A stretch of 37,494 bases of DNA, from positions 1-37,494 of the forward strand of contig JAFKES010000114.1 of the NCBI GenBank assembly GCA_017308495.1. The letters run 5' to 3'. Positions 24,427 to 34,023 of the stretch are shown here, piece after piece. The position numbers were made by a program, and so were the translations under genes. Position 1 is the first letter of the stretch. Every line of letters begins with the position of its first letter. The stretch comes from Afipia sp. GTDB taxonomy: Bacteria; Pseudomonadota; Alphaproteobacteria; Rhizobiales; Xanthobacteraceae. The notes under the pieces are model-generated. The model was given only the letters and a program-made list of their open reading frames with translations, searched no databases and was not told the DNA's origin.

Positions 24427-27159
24427 ATGACCATGCATTCCACGCCGCCCGCATCGCCCGACACCGCGCCCGCCGCCCCCGAGGCGGCCAGCCGCGTCAC
24501 GCCGATGATGGAACAGTACCTCGAGATCAAGGCCGCCAATCCCGGGCTGTTGCTGTTCTACCGGATGGGAGATTTCTACGAGCTGTTCTTCGGCGACGCC
24601 GAGGTCGCCTCGCGCGCGCTCGGCATCACCTTGACCAAGCGCGGCAAGCACATGGGCGAGGACATCCCGATGTGCGGCGTGCCGGTAGAGCGCTCCGACG
24701 ACTATCTGCACCGGCTGATCGCGCTCGGCCATCGCGTCGCGGTGTGCGAGCAAACCGAGAACCCCGCCGAAGCCAGGAAGCGCGGCAACAAGAGCGTGGT
24801 GCGGCGCGACGTGGTGCGGCTGGTGACGCCGGGCACGCTGACCGAGGACACCCTGCTCGACGCCCGCGCCAACAACTACCTGCTGGCGGTCGCGCGCGCC
24901 CGCTCGTCGTCAGCGAAGGACGATCGCATCGGGCTTGCCTGGATCGATATCTCCACCGCCGAATTCATCGTCAGCGAATGCGCCGCCGGCGAACTCGGCG
25001 CGGCGCTGGCGCGGATCAATCCCAACGAGGTCATCGTCACCGACGCGCTGTATTCCGATCCCGACCTTGCAGCGCTGTTTCGCGCGCTGCCCGCGGTGAC
25101 GCCGGTGACACGCGACGTGTTCGACGCCGCCACGGCCGAACGGCGGCTGTGCGACTATTTCGCCGTCGCCACCATGGACGGCTTCGGCGCAATGTCGCGC
25201 CTCGAAGCCACTGCGGCGGCGGCGGCCGTGACGTATGTGGAGCGCACCCAGGTCGGCCAGCGCCTGCCGCTGTCGCCGCCGGCGCGCGAGACCACCGGCG
25301 CCACCATGGCGATCGATCCCGCCACCCGCGCCAATCTCGAACTGACGCGGACGCTGACCGGCGAGCGGCGCGGCTCGCTGCTCGACGCCATCGATTGCAC
25401 CGTGACAGCGGCCGGCTCGCGACTGCTGGCGCAGCGGCTCGCAGCCCCTCTCACCGACGCCTCGGCGATCGGCCATCGCCTCGATGCGGTGGCGGCGTTC
25501 GCCGCCGACGGCGGATTGCGCGACGACCTGCACGCCATCCTGCGAACCGCGCCTGACATGTCGCGGGCGCTGGCGCGGCTGGCGGTCGGGCGCGGCGGCC
25601 CGCGTGATCTCGCGGCACTGCGCGACGGTCTCCTTGCCGCCGACCGCGCCCTCGACCGGCTCGCGCGGATCGAGGCACTGCCCCGCGACATCGGCCACGC
25701 CATGGAAGCGCTGCGCCGCCCGTCACGAACGCTCGCCGACGAATTCACCCGCGCGCTCGCGGATGAATTGCCGCTCATGCGTCGCGACGGCGGTTTCGTG
25801 CGCGCCGGCTACGACGCCGCGCTCGACGAGACCCGCAACCTGCGCGACGCCTCGCGCCTCGTGGTCGCCGCCATGCAGGCGCGTTACGCCGACGACACCG
25901 GCGTCAAGGCGCTGAAGATCCGCCACAACAACGTGCTCGGCTATTTCGTCGAGGTCACGGCGCAGCATGGCGACAGACTGATGGCGGCGCCGCTCAACGC
26001 CACCTTCATCCACCGCCAGACGCTGGCCGGGCAGGTGCGCTTCACCACCACCGAGCTTGGCGAGATCGAGGCCAAGATCGCCAATGCCGGCGACCGCGCC
26101 CTCGGACTCGAACTGGAGATCTTCGAGCGGCTGTGCGCGCAGGCGGTGGCGGCCGGCGACGACCTGCGCACCGCCGCCCACGGCTTCGCGCTGCTCGACG
26201 TCACCGCAGCGCTGGCAAAACTGGCCGTCGATGAAAATTACACGCGCCCCGTGGTCGACGACTCGCTGAAATTCGCCATCGAAGGCGGCCGCCATCCGGT
26301 GGTGGAGCAGGCGCTCAAGCGCGACGGCCAGCCGTTCATCGCCAACGCCTGCGACCTGTCACCGGGGCCGGCGCAATCGTCTGGACAGATCTGGCTGATC
26401 ACCGGCCCGAACATGGCCGGCAAATCCACCTTCCTGCGCCAGAACGCGCTGATCGCGCTGATGGCGCAGATCGGCAGCTTCGTGCCGGCGAAGCTCGCCC
26501 GGATCGGCATCGTCGACCGGCTGTTCTCCCGCGTCGGCGCGGCCGACGACCTCGCGCGCGGCCGCTCGACCTTCATGGTGGAGATGGTGGAGACCGCGGC
26601 GATCCTCAACCAGGCCACCGAGCGGGCGCTGGTGATCCTCGACGAGATCGGGCGCGGCACCGCCACCTTCGACGGCCTGTCGATCGCATGGGCGTCGATC
26701 GAGCACCTGCATGAATCGAACAAATGCCGCGCGCTGTTCGCGACGCATTATCACGAGCTCACCGCGCTGGCGCAGACGCTGCCGCGGCTGTTCAACGCCA
26801 CCGTCCGCGTCAAGGAATGGCAAGGCGACGTGGTGTTCCTGCACGAGGTGCTGCCGGGTTCGGCCGACCGCTCCTACGGCATCCAGGTCGCCAAGCTCGC
26901 CGGACTGCCCGCCGCCGTGGTGGCGCGGGCGAAATCGGTGCTGGCGAAACTCGAGGCGCAGGATCGCGGCACCGCCGCCCGCGCGCTGGCCGACGACCTG
27001 CCGCTGTTCGCGGTGCCGACACGCGAAGCCGCCGAACCGCCGCCACCGAGCGAAGCCGACCGCATCGCAGACGCGCTGCGCGCCCTGCGCCCCGACGAAA
27101 TGTCGCCGCGCGAGGCGCTGGACACGCTTTACGCCCTGAAGGCCAAATTGACGACATGA
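24427..27159 (+). CDS. mutS: DNA mismatch repair protein MutS
   Basis: The 910-residue ATPase recognises mismatches and small loops and recruits MutL. Domain I carries the mismatch-reading DFYELF motif (Phe50, Glu52 from ATG at 24427). The connector, lever and clamp domains occupy the middle. The ATPase domain has the Walker A motif GPNMAGKST (660-668), [12 protein letters not shown] (from 739) and ATHYHEL. The C-terminal 70 residues are Pro/Glu-rich and end in a family-typical [18 protein letters not shown] at 24427 is favoured over TTG at 24409; both lack a strong ribosome binding site. It is divergent from the thiolase and probably monocistronic. Confidence 0.97.
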   Translation: MTMHSTPPASPDTAPAAPEAASRVTPMMEQYLEIKAANPGLLLFYRMGDFYELFFGDAEVASRALGITLTKRGKHMGEDIPMCGVPVERSDDYLHRLIALGHRVAVCEQTENPAEARKRGNKSVVRRDVVRLVTPGTLTEDTLLDARANNYLLAVARARSSSAKDDRIGLAWIDISTAEFIVSECAAGELGAALARINPNEVIVTDALYSDPDLAALFRALPAVTPVTRDVFDAATAERRLCDYFAVATMDGFGAMSRLEATAAAAAVTYVERTQVGQRLPLSPPARETTGATMAIDPATRANLELTRTLTGERRGSLLDAIDCTVTAAGSRLLAQRLAAPLTDASAIGHRLDAVAAFAADGGLRDDLHAILRTAPDMSRALARLAVGRGGPRDLAALRDGLLAADRALDRLARIEALPRDIGHAMEALRRPSRTLADEFTRALADELPLMRRDGGFVRAGYDAALDETRNLRDASRLVVAAMQARYADDTGVKALKIRHNNVLGYFVEVTAQHGDRLMAAPLNATFIHRQTLAGQVRFTTTELGEIEAKIANAGDRALGLELEIFERLCAQAVAAGDDLRTAAHGFALLDVTAALAKLAVDENYTRPVVDDSLKFAIEGGRHPVVEQALKRDGQPFIANACDLSPGPAQSSGQIWLITGPNMAGKSTFLRQNALIALMAQIGSFVPAKLARIGIVDRLFSRVGAADDLARGRSTFMVEMVETAAILNQATERALVILDEIGRGTATFDGLSIAWASIEHLHESNKCRALFATHYHELTALAQTLPRLFNATVRVKEWQGDVVFLHEVLPGSADRSYGIQVAKLAGLPAAVVARAKSVLAKLEAQDRGTAARALADDLPLFAVPTREAAEPPPPSEADRIADALRALRPDEMSPREALDTLYALKAKLTT

Positions 27160-27299
27160 CTCCTGATGCATGACTTCGGTGCCCTCCCGCGCGGAGGAAA
27201 CGTCGCGGGTGGTTGTGCTCGATCCTCCGATAGCGCAGTGTCCAACCACACGGCCGAGCGGCTATACTCGCCGGATCAAGGACACCGGAGGACAGACTG

Positions 27300-27848
27300 A
27301 TGCGGCTGCGAACGCTTTCGCCTGGCGAAATCAACGCCGACCAGAAAGCCATCTACGAGGAATCGGTCTCGAGCAAGCGCGGGGTGGTGACGCCGCCGCT
27401 GCGCGCCTGGATCCACGCGCCGGACCTCGCGCGCCACGCCAGCCGCCTCGGTGCCTTCCTGCGCTACGACACCACGCTGGGGCCGCGCTATTCCGAACTG
27501 GCGATCCTCGTCACCGCGCGCGCCTGGAGCGCGCAATACGAATGGTACGCCCACAAGAAGATGGCGCTGGAAGCCGGGCTCGATGCCGCCATCATCGACG
27601 CCATCAACCACCGCCGGGTGCCCGATTTCGACGACCCGAAAGCGCAGATCGTCTATGAGTTCAGCGAATCGCTGCACGAGAACCGCGTGGTGCCGAAGCC
27701 GCTTTACGACAAGGCGCTCTCAATTCTCGGCGAGCGCGGCGTGGTCGAGCTGGTCGGCCTGCTCGGCTACTACACGCTGGTGTCGATGACCCTCAATACC
27801 TTCGAAGTGGAATTGCCGGACGGCGAAGTCTCCGACCTTGTGCCGTGA
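27300..27848 (+). CDS. Carboxymuconolactone decarboxylase-family protein
   Basis: The 182-residue alpha-helical protein has the CMD/AhpD core: ELAILVTARAWSAQYEWYAHKKMALEAGL (about 66-94), but the CxxC redox pair of AhpD is absent, so a peroxidase role is unlikely. Family members include 4-carboxymuconolactone decarboxylase, but this one is not clearly PcaC. ATG at 27300 has GGAGG eight bases upstream. A VOC-fold gene follows 55 bases later on the same strand, suggesting a two-gene unit. Substrate unknown. Confidence 0.85.
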   Translation: MRLRTLSPGEINADQKAIYEESVSSKRGVVTPPLRAWIHAPDLARHASRLGAFLRYDTTLGPRYSELAILVTARAWSAQYEWYAHKKMALEAGLDAAIIDAINHRRVPDFDDPKAQIVYEFSESLHENRVVPKPLYDKALSILGERGVVELVGLLGYYTLVSMTLNTFEVELPDGEVSDLVP

Positions 27849-27903
27849 GCGTCGCGCTCATACATCGCCGTGAACCAGACTTGCGCCGATGGAGAGACAC
27901 AAG

Positions 27904-28416
27904 ATGCCCGACGACACCAGCACGTCCTCGTTCCGGCCGGTCGTGGCCGGCACGCGGATCGGTCACGTCCATCTCAAGGTCTCCGATCTCGAACGCGCGC
28001 TGGCCTTCTATCAGGGCGTACTCGGGTTCGAACTGATGCAGCGCTACGGCGATCAGGCCGCGTTCGTGTCGGCCGGCGGCTATCATCATCACATCGGCCT
28101 CAATACCTGGGAGAGCAAGGGCGGCAAGCCGCCGCCGCCCGGCACCACCGGGCTGTTCCATACCGCCATCCTCTATCCCACCCGCGCGGCGCTGGCGGAT
28201 GCGCTGCACCGGGTGGTGTCGGCCGGCATTGCCCTCGACGGCGCCAGCGACCACGGCGTCAGCGAGGCGCTATATCTGCGCGATCCCGACGACAACGGCG
28301 TCGAGCTTTATCGCGACCGGCCGCAGGAGGAATGGCCGCGCCACGCGGATGGATCGCTGGCGATGTTCACGCGGCGGCTCGATGTCGAGGCGCTGTTGCG
28401 GGACCGGGTCACCTGA
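27904..28416 (+). CDS. VOC superfamily protein (glyoxalase/extradiol dioxygenase fold)
   Basis: The 170-residue protein has a VOC module with IGHVHLKVSDLERALAFYQ (19-37), the middle segment FVSAGGYHHHIGLNTWES, then FHTAILYP and YLRDPDDNGVELYRD (124-138). Candidate metal ligands are His23, His86 and Glu134. The overall layout resembles catechol 2,3-dioxygenase-like proteins (CatE type) of Rhizobiales, but activity cannot be assigned. ATG at 27904 is preferred because GGAGAG lies nine bases upstream; the ATG at 27889 overlaps that ribosome binding site. It ends exactly where the convergent MFS gene ends. Confidence 0.85.
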   Translation: MPDDTSTSSFRPVVAGTRIGHVHLKVSDLERALAFYQGVLGFELMQRYGDQAAFVSAGGYHHHIGLNTWESKGGKPPPPGTTGLFHTAILYPTRAALADALHRVVSAGIALDGASDHGVSEALYLRDPDDNGVELYRDRPQEEWPRHADGSLAMFTRRLDVEALLRDRVT

Positions 28417-29653
28417 TTACAGCGCCGGCCCGGCTCGGGAGCGTACCAGAACGATCGCCGCCGCGGCGATCTGCAATGCGACACAGACATAGAATGGCAC
28501 GGTGTAGCTGCCGAACGCATCGCGCAGCAGTCCGATCAGGCCCGGTCCGAACGCATAGGCGAACTGGCCGATCGCCGTCACCAGACTGACCAGCACGCCG
28601 AACGAGGATCAGGGACGGCAGCGTGATCATGTTGCCGACCGAAAATCCGAACAGCGCGCTGGCCGCGAACAGCGCGACCTCGTCGCGGGTGTTGATCATG
28701 ATCACCAGCGCCAGCGCCTGACTGACGGCCGAGGCCGCCGACGCCTTGCGCTGGTCGAGCCGGTCAACCACAGCGCCGAACACGACACGCCCGACCACCG
28801 CCATCACCGACATCAGCGCCACCGTCAGGCCGGCGCGCTCGCGGCCCATGGCGGGGGTGAGAAATGAAATCTGGTGCACGATGAAACCCACCTGCGCCAC
28901 CAGCAGGAGGGCGAACGGCACGGTGATCGTCCAGAACGACAGATCACGAAACGCCGCGTTGCGGATCTGCGTGGCCGAACGCGCGGCGGCGGGCCTTTCT
29001 CCCGGCACGGTGTTCGCCGGCGGCACGCGCACCGGCGGCCGGCCGACCCAGATCAGGATCGCCGGCACCGCGAGCGCGATCATCGTCAGCGCCGCGCCGA
29101 TGGAAGTGGCGGGAAAGCCGAACCATCCGATGGCGCCCACCAGCAGCGGCACTCCGACGATGCCGCCGCAACTCGCGCCGTTCAGCGCCAGACTGATGGC
29201 CATGCCGCGCCGCTTGTCGAACCACAGGCCGAGGGTGTTGTTGATGGCTGCAACGCTGGTGCTGGCCCAGCCGGCGGCAATCAGCGCATAAACTCCGTAA
29301 AGCTGCCATGGCGCGGTCACCTGACCGACCAGCGCCGTGCCCGCCGCCATGAAGAGAATCCCCACGATCAGGAGCCGCCGCGGTCCCAGCACGCGGATCG
29401 CCTCGCTGACGAATACTACGAGCAGCGAGCTGATCAGGTAATAGAACGTGGTGGCGGTAGAAATCAGCGACGCGGGCCAGCCGCGCAAGCGGTGCAATTC
29501 CGCGAGATAGACGCCCTGGCCATAGAAACCGGCGCCCCATGCGAATGTCGCGACCAGAAAGCAGACCCCGACAACGGGCCAGCCCGGATAGCGGATCGAG
29601 GTCTCGTCGATGGCGTCCTCATCGGCGGCCGAGCCGATGTGCGGCGGCGTCAT
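28417..29653 (-). pseudogene. MFS transporter, frameshifted near its C-terminus
   Basis: From ATG at 29653 the frame encodes an MFS protein of about 410 residues with twelve expected helices; an upstream in-frame start at 29722 is possible. Reading from the N-terminus is good through NMITLPSLIL, then it breaks at about base 28603. The original frame continues with Arg-rich non-membrane sequence to a stop at 28409. In the adjacent frame the protein resumes as FGVLVSLVTAIGQFAYAFG and runs to a TAA at 28417-28419, restoring the last two helices. Related transporters, from memory, have about eight further residues (a QREF-like stretch) at the joint, so a deletion of about 23 bases is more likely than a single-base error. 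Substrate unknown. Confidence 0.82.
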
Positions 29654-29814
29654 ATCCCGGCTATCCCGATCAGGCGCGGTTGGCGCTGTTCCGTTCTGCC
29701 TATGCGAGGGCAGCCCAGCCATCTGTCAGGACAGGGATCGGGGCGTCAAGCGCCAACGCGCGCCGCCACAAGGCCGTCACTCACGACGCGTCGCAACGAC
29801 GTCGTGGCCACCCG

Positions 29815-29850
29815 GCAAAAAAGATGGCCGGCTGAAAACAGGCGGCCATC
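29815..29850 (-). terminator. Rho-independent terminator downstream of feoB region
   Basis: GATGGCCG (29823-29830) pairs with CGGCCATC (29843-29850), with an inner CTG/CAG pair around an AAAA loop. On the minus strand the stem is followed by TTTTTTGCC (complement of 29815-29822). It would end a minus-strand transcript from the feoAB or small-gene side before the MFS gene. Confidence 0.8.
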
Positions 29851-29915
29851 AGTTTGAGGAAGAATGGCTCACCGCGGGATGGCGGACACACCACTCTCAG
29901 ACGACGTGAAATCGG

Positions 29916-30128
29916 CTACCGGGCGATGCGCCCGCGCGGCCGGACGGAATTCCTGACGGGGACATACGCCATCGGGCGGACGCTGCGGGTAACGAATGCG
30001 ACGACAGTCGCCGCATCCGGTCGCGGCATCGCAACCGCGATCATGCACGTCAGCCACGTGCCGAGCGCCTGCGGCGATGACGCACACGCCTGCGGCCACA
30101 CTGATTGCGCCTGTTTCAAGATGGACAT
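29916..30128 (-). CDS. Possible small protein of unknown function
   Basis: The frame encodes 70 residues from ATG at 30128. AAAGGA (complement of 30138-30143) lies nine bases upstream, third codon positions are about 80% G/C as in the real genes here, and a strong terminator for this strand lies 66 bases past the stop. The protein has a weakly hydrophobic centre (about 21-35, ALGTWLTCMIAVAMP) and a basic C-terminus rich in Arg. It shows no family that I recognise. It could be a small membrane-associated protein co-transcribed with feoAB, whose last gene ends about 280 bases upstream; a chance frame remains possible. Confidence 0.4.
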   Translation of the reverse strand: MSILKQAQSVWPQACASSPQALGTWLTCMIAVAMPRPDAATVVAFVTRSVRPMAYVPVRNSVRPRGRIAR

Positions 30129-30407
30129 CGGCTCGATCCTTTCTGCCGCGCACGTGCGGCCCATCTCGAATCTAGGCGACGCGATGATTTTAGCAAACGA
30201 GTAATTCTGCACGTTGAAATCGGATTCATCGATATGAAAAGAGGCGCGGAGTGCCGCGTCTTCTGGCGCAGGATTTTGGTGTCTTCGCCGTCGAGGCCGC
30301 CGCCATAATCCCGCGGCCAGTCCGGCACGGTCGCAGCCCTTGCCGCGCATACGATCGACCCACAGCCGCGGCGGTGCCGAGGCGAAGGTGGTTGCGGCCG
30401 CCCGGCC

Positions 30408-32294
30408 CTATCCCCAGCCCAACGCGACGGCGATGCGATAGGTGATGAAGGCGGCGAGATAGGCCAGCGTCAGCATGTAGGCGAAGGTGATGAACATGAA
30501 ACGCCAGCCGCCGGTCTCGCGCCGGATCACCGCCAGCGTCGAGGCACATTGCGGCGCGAAGATGTACCACGCGATCAGCGCCAGCGCCGTGGCGAGACTC
30601 CATTCGCTCGCGATCCTCTGGCCAACCTCCGCCGCCACGTCGTCACCGCCGGCGATGGCATAGACGGTGCCGAGCGACGCCACCGCCACCTCGCGCGCGG
30701 CCATGCCCGGGATCAGCGCCACGCTGATCTGCCAGTTGAAGCCGACCGGCGCCAGCACCGGCTCGATCCAGCGCCCCAGTATGGCGGCGAGGCTGTAGTC
30801 GATGGCGGGCTCGGTCGCGCCTGCGGGCGGGCGGGGGAACGAGGCCAGGAACCAGATCAACACCATCATGGAGAAAATCGTGGTGCCGGCGCGATACAGG
30901 AACGCCTTGACCCGGGCATAGAGCGCCATGGCGACGCTGCGCAGCTGCGGCAGCTTGTAATCCGGCAGCTCCAGCATGAAAGGCGGAGTCGCGCTCTCGC
31001 GCCAGAAGAAACGATTGGCGACGAACGACACCGCGAGTGCGCTGGCGATGCCGACGGCATAGAGGCCGAACATCACCAGCCCCTGCAGGCCGAACACGCC
31101 GAGCACTTTCTGATCCGGAATGAAGGCGGAGATCAGCAGCGTGTAGACCGGGATGCGCGCCGAGCACGTCATCAGCGGCGCGACCAGAATCGTGGTCAAC
31201 CGGTCGCGCCGGTTGTCGATCACCCGCGTCGCCATGATGCCGGGAATGGCGCAGGCGAAACTCGACAGCAGCGGAATGAAGGCGCGGCCATGCAGCCCCG
31301 CGCCGCCCATGATGCGGTCCATCAGGAACGCCGCCCGCGCCATGTAGCCGACGTCTTCCAGGAGCAGGATGAACAGGAACAGGATCATGATCTGCGGCAG
31401 GAACACCAGCACGCTGCCAACGCCGGAAATCACGCCGTTCTGGACGAAGCTCTGCAGCAGGCCGTCGGGCAGGAGATCATGGGCCCGCATGCCGAGCGCG
31501 CTGAAGGCATCCGCGATCAGATCCATGGCGGGCTTCGCCCCCGCGAACACCGCCTGGAACATGATGAACAGCACGCACAGCAGGATAACTAGGCCAGCCA
31601 CCGGATGCAGCAAAACCGCATCGATGCGGCCGGTCAGCGTCTCGGGCCGCTTCGGCTCGCTGACGGCGGCCGCGATAACCCGGTCGGCCTCGCGCTGCGC
31701 CGCGCGCAGATCGGCGTTGCTCGGCGGCGTCCAAGTGCTCGCCACCGCCTGGCCCGCGCCGCCGCCGGCCGCAAGCTGGTCGAGCCGGCGCAGCAGGTCG
31801 TCGAGCCCGGCGCGGCGCACCGCGGTGGAGGTGACCACCGGAATGCCGAGTTCGGCCGACATCCGGTCGAGATCGATGTCGATGCCACGCCGGCGCGCAA
31901 TATCGATCATGTTGAGGACGAGCAGCATCGGCCGCCCGGCCTGCTTCAATTCGGTCACCAGCCGCAGCGCGACCCGCAGATTGGTGGCGTCGGCGACGCA
32001 GAGGAGAAGATCGGGCGGCGGCTCGTTGTTGAGGTGGCCGAGCACGGCATCGCGGGTGATATCCTCGTCGGGACTACGCCCGCGCAGGGAATAGGTGCCG
32101 GGGAGATCGACGAGATCGACCCAGTGCCCCGACAGCGTCTGGAACCGGCCGGATTTGCGCTCCACCGTCACGCCCGGATAGTTCGCGACCTTCTGGCGGC
32201 TGCCGGTCAGGGCATTGAACAATGCCGTCTTGCCGCTGTTGGGCGTGCCGACCAGGGCAAAGCGCCTTGCCCCCGGCTCCGTCGCAATCGTCAT
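30408..32294 (-). CDS. feoB: Ferrous iron transporter FeoB
   Basis: The 628-residue inner-membrane Fe2+ transporter couples a cytosolic G domain to a membrane pore. G1 is GTPNSGKT (16-23), G2 lies in ANYPGVTVERK, G3 is DLPGTYSL and G4 NMID. The membrane part contains the conserved Gate-type segments: LLEDVGYMARAAFLMD, GCG-region FACAIPGIMATR, and PLMTCSARIPVYTLLI. The length is shorter than the ~770 residues of E. coli FeoB but normal for many alphaproteobacteria. ATG at 32294 is 14 bases after the feoA stop, so feoAB is an operon. Confidence 0.96.
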   Translation of the reverse strand: MTIATEPGARRFALVGTPNSGKTALFNALTGSRQKVANYPGVTVERKSGRFQTLSGHWVDLVDLPGTYSLRGRSPDEDITRDAVLGHLNNEPPPDLLLCVADATNLRVALRLVTELKQAGRPMLLVLNMIDIARRRGIDIDLDRMSAELGIPVVTSTAVRRAGLDDLLRRLDQLAAGGGAGQAVASTWTPPSNADLRAAQREADRVIAAAVSEPKRPETLTGRIDAVLLHPVAGLVILLCVLFIMFQAVFAGAKPAMDLIADAFSALGMRAHDLLPDGLLQSFVQNGVISGVGSVLVFLPQIMILFLFILLLEDVGYMARAAFLMDRIMGGAGLHGRAFIPLLSSFACAIPGIMATRVIDNRRDRLTTILVAPLMTCSARIPVYTLLISAFIPDQKVLGVFGLQGLVMFGLYAVGIASALAVSFVANRFFWRESATPPFMLELPDYKLPQLRSVAMALYARVKAFLYRAGTTIFSMMVLIWFLASFPRPPAGATEPAIDYSLAAILGRWIEPVLAPVGFNWQISVALIPGMAAREVAVASLGTVYAIAGGDDVAAEVGQRIASEWSLATALALIAWYIFAPQCASTLAVIRRETGGWRFMFITFAYMLTLAYLAAFITYRIAVALGWG

Positions 32295-32308
32295 GTCCGT
32301 CTGTCCGA

Positions 32309-32593
32309 TCAGGTCACGTGGATGGCCATCGCTTCACGACGGCGCAGCGCGATGGTCGTGTTGTTGACCCGCACCGCGATCGGGTCCCGCCCGACCGGCC
32401 CCTCATGCAGCACTTCCACCATCGCGCCCTCGACGAAACCGAGTTCCAGCAGCCGCCGCTCGATTTCGACCGCCGGGACGCCGTTGTGATCGACAGCGAC
32501 CGTGATGGCGCCGATCCGGCCGCGAAAGCCGCGCTCGGCTGCGCCCAGCATGGTATGCGGCGTCCTGCCCACTGTGTCTTCGGTCACGGTCAT
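32309..32593 (-). CDS. feoA: Ferrous iron transport protein FeoA
   Basis: The 94-residue cytosolic protein has the SH3-like FeoA fold: ERRLLELGFVEGAMVEVLHEGPVGRDPIAVRVNNTTIALRRREA, where LLELGF-EGA-VEV and the final ALRR-EA are typical. It is required for FeoB function in other bacteria. ATG at 32593 is chosen for length; in-frame starts at 32614 and 32617 would add eight residues. A palindromic ICE-like site lies about 80 bases upstream. Confidence 0.93.
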   Translation of the reverse strand: MTVTEDTVGRTPHTMLGAAERGFRGRIGAITVAVDHNGVPAVEIERRLLELGFVEGAMVEVLHEGPVGRDPIAVRVNNTTIALRRREAMAIHVT

Positions 32594-32666
32594 GTCGCGT
32601 ATCCCATGCGCCATCAACTGGACTGATGATAGCCCGTGATCAAGCCAAAGAAGCGCGATCCGACGT

Positions 32667-32689
32667 CAGATTAGAAAGGTTTTAATCTG
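32667..32689. promoter_or_regulatory. Palindrome upstream of feoA, candidate Irr (ICE) box
   Basis: CAGATTA (32667-32673) and TAATCTG (32683-32689) are perfect inverted arms. The core ATTAGAA-AGG-TTTTAAT (32670-32686) matches the Rhizobiales ICE pattern TTTAGAANNNTTCTAAA at 11 of 14 defined positions. Irr regulates iron genes by binding ICE motifs, and the position before feoAB fits, but the match is imperfect and the consensus is recalled, not looked up. Confidence 0.5.
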
Positions 32690-32773
32690 CATTCGCAGCG
32701 CGGTGCGGGGCCGGCGCGCCACATCTGCGGCACGACGTCGCCAGCTTCCGCGCCGATCCGCCGCAGCGGAGCA

Positions 32774-33943
32774 TCAGGCCGCCAGCGCCTTCATCTCGGC
32801 ATAAAGATCGGATTTGCCCTCGAAACCGATGCCCGGAAGATCGGGCATGACGATGTGGCCACCTTCCACGCGCACGCCGTCGGGGAAGCCGCCATAGGGC
32901 TGGAACAGGTCGGGGTAGCTCTCATTGCCGCCGAGGCCGAGGCCGGCGGCGATGTTCAGCGACATCTGGTGGCCGCCATGGGGAATGCAGCGCGCCGGCG
33001 ACCAGCCGTGGGTTTTCAGCACGTCGAGGGTGCGCAGATATTCGCACAGGCCGTAAGACAGGGCGCAGTCGAACTGCAACCAGTCGCGATCGGGCCGCAT
33101 GCCGCCATAGCGGATGAGATTGCGCGCGTCCTGATGGCTGAACAGGTTCTCGCCGGTGGCCATGGCACCGGGATAGAACTCGGCCAGCGCCGCCTGCAGG
33201 GCGAAGTCGAGCGGATCGCCGACTTCCTCGTACCAGAACAGCGGATAGTCGCGCAGCATCTTGGCATAGGCGATGCCGGTTTCGAGGTCGAAGCGGCCGT
33301 TGGCGTCGACCGCCAGTTGCGCCTGACTGCCGATCTCGGCCAGCACCGCCTCGATGCGCGCGCGGTCCTCGGCGAGCGGCGCGCCGCCGATCTTCATCTT
33401 GACGACATTGTAGCCGCGGTCGAGATAGCCGCGCATCTCGGCGCGCAAGGCGGAGTTGTCCTTGCCGGGATAGTAATAGCCGCCGGCGGCATAGACGAAC
33501 ACGCGCGGATCGGCCTCGCGGCCATGGCGCTGCGCCAGCAGACGGAACAGCGGCTGGCCGGCGATCTTCGCCACCGCGTCCCAGATCGCCATGTCGAGGG
33601 TGCCGACCGCGACCGAGCGTTCGCCATGGCCACCGGGCTTCTCGTTCGACATCATCGCGGCCCACGCCTTGTCGGGGTCGATGTTGTCGCCCGAGGCATC
33701 AAGCAGCGATTTCGGATCGGCTTCCAGCAGCCGCGGCGCGAAACGCTCGCGGATCAGCCCGCCCTGTCCGTAGCGGCCGTTGGAATTGAAGCCGTAGCCG
33801 ACCACACGCTTGCCGTCGCGCACCGCGTCAGTGACCACCGCGACGAGGCTCGTCGTCATCCTGGAGAAATCGATATAGGCGTTGCGGATCGGCGAGGCGA
33901 TCGGCTTGGTGATCTCGCGGACATCGACGATACGGACCGACAT
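32774..33943 (-). CDS. tarD: D(-)-tartrate dehydratase, enolase superfamily
   Basis: The 389-residue Mg2+-dependent enzyme dehydrates D-tartrate to oxaloacetate. From ATG at 33943, residues fall on the numbering I recall for the Bradyrhizobium japonicum TarD structure: KxK base Lys184 in VVKMKIGG, metal ligands Asp213, Glu239 and Glu265, and His322 in IPHGGHQMSLN. N-terminal MSVRIVDVREITKPIASP and SNGRYGQGG, and C-terminal PDLPGIGFEGKSDLYAEMKALA are equally close to my memory of TarD. Longer in-frame starts up to 34009 are not family-like. A substrate-binding protein gene lies 80 bases upstream on the same strand. Confidence 0.93.
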   Translation of the reverse strand: MSVRIVDVREITKPIASPIRNAYIDFSRMTTSLVAVVTDAVRDGKRVVGYGFNSNGRYGQGGLIRERFAPRLLEADPKSLLDASGDNIDPDKAWAAMMSNEKPGGHGERSVAVGTLDMAIWDAVAKIAGQPLFRLLAQRHGREADPRVFVYAAGGYYYPGKDNSALRAEMRGYLDRGYNVVKMKIGGAPLAEDRARIEAVLAEIGSQAQLAVDANGRFDLETGIAYAKMLRDYPLFWYEEVGDPLDFALQAALAEFYPGAMATGENLFSHQDARNLIRYGGMRPDRDWLQFDCALSYGLCEYLRTLDVLKTHGWSPARCIPHGGHQMSLNIAAGLGLGGNESYPDLFQPYGGFPDGVRVEGGHIVMPDLPGIGFEGKSDLYAEMKALAA

Positions 33944-33975
33944 GGGATGGCTCTCCAGCATGATGGAAACAACGC

Positions 33976-34007
33976 GACGGCCCGGCGCGGATCCGCGCCG
34001 GGCCGTC
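33976..34007 (-). terminator. Perfect 32-base intercistronic hairpin
   Basis: GACGGCCCGGCGCGGA and its exact reverse complement meet at the centre (33991/33992), between the substrate-binding protein stop and tarD start. No strong T-run follows on the minus strand, so it may stabilise the upstream mRNA or only partly terminate, as known for binding-protein genes of other ABC operons. Confidence 0.8.
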
Positions 34008-34023
34008 ATCAGCGAGGCTGATC

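Larger units (their letters stand above)
29654..30407. other. 754-base region between the MFS gene and feoB
   Basis: No recognisable family is encoded here. It contains a strong minus-strand terminator (29815-29850) and one plausible small minus-strand gene (29916-30128). The part around 30170-30240 is locally AT-rich. Other open frames on both strands, including one rich in Cys and His on the plus strand, are not supported by ribosome binding sites. Confidence 0.55.

Noticed and set aside
29854-30204. Plus-strand frame with Cys/His-rich segment HACGHTDCACFK
   Set aside because: It starts at a TTG with no ribosome binding site, overlaps a better-supported minus-strand frame, and the Cys/His cluster looks like chance.
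30226-30350. Short segment reading PDWPRDYGG on the minus strand, reminiscent of acyl-CoA dehydrogenases
   Set aside because: Only a handful of residues match and the frame has no further similarity, so a gene remnant cannot be supported.
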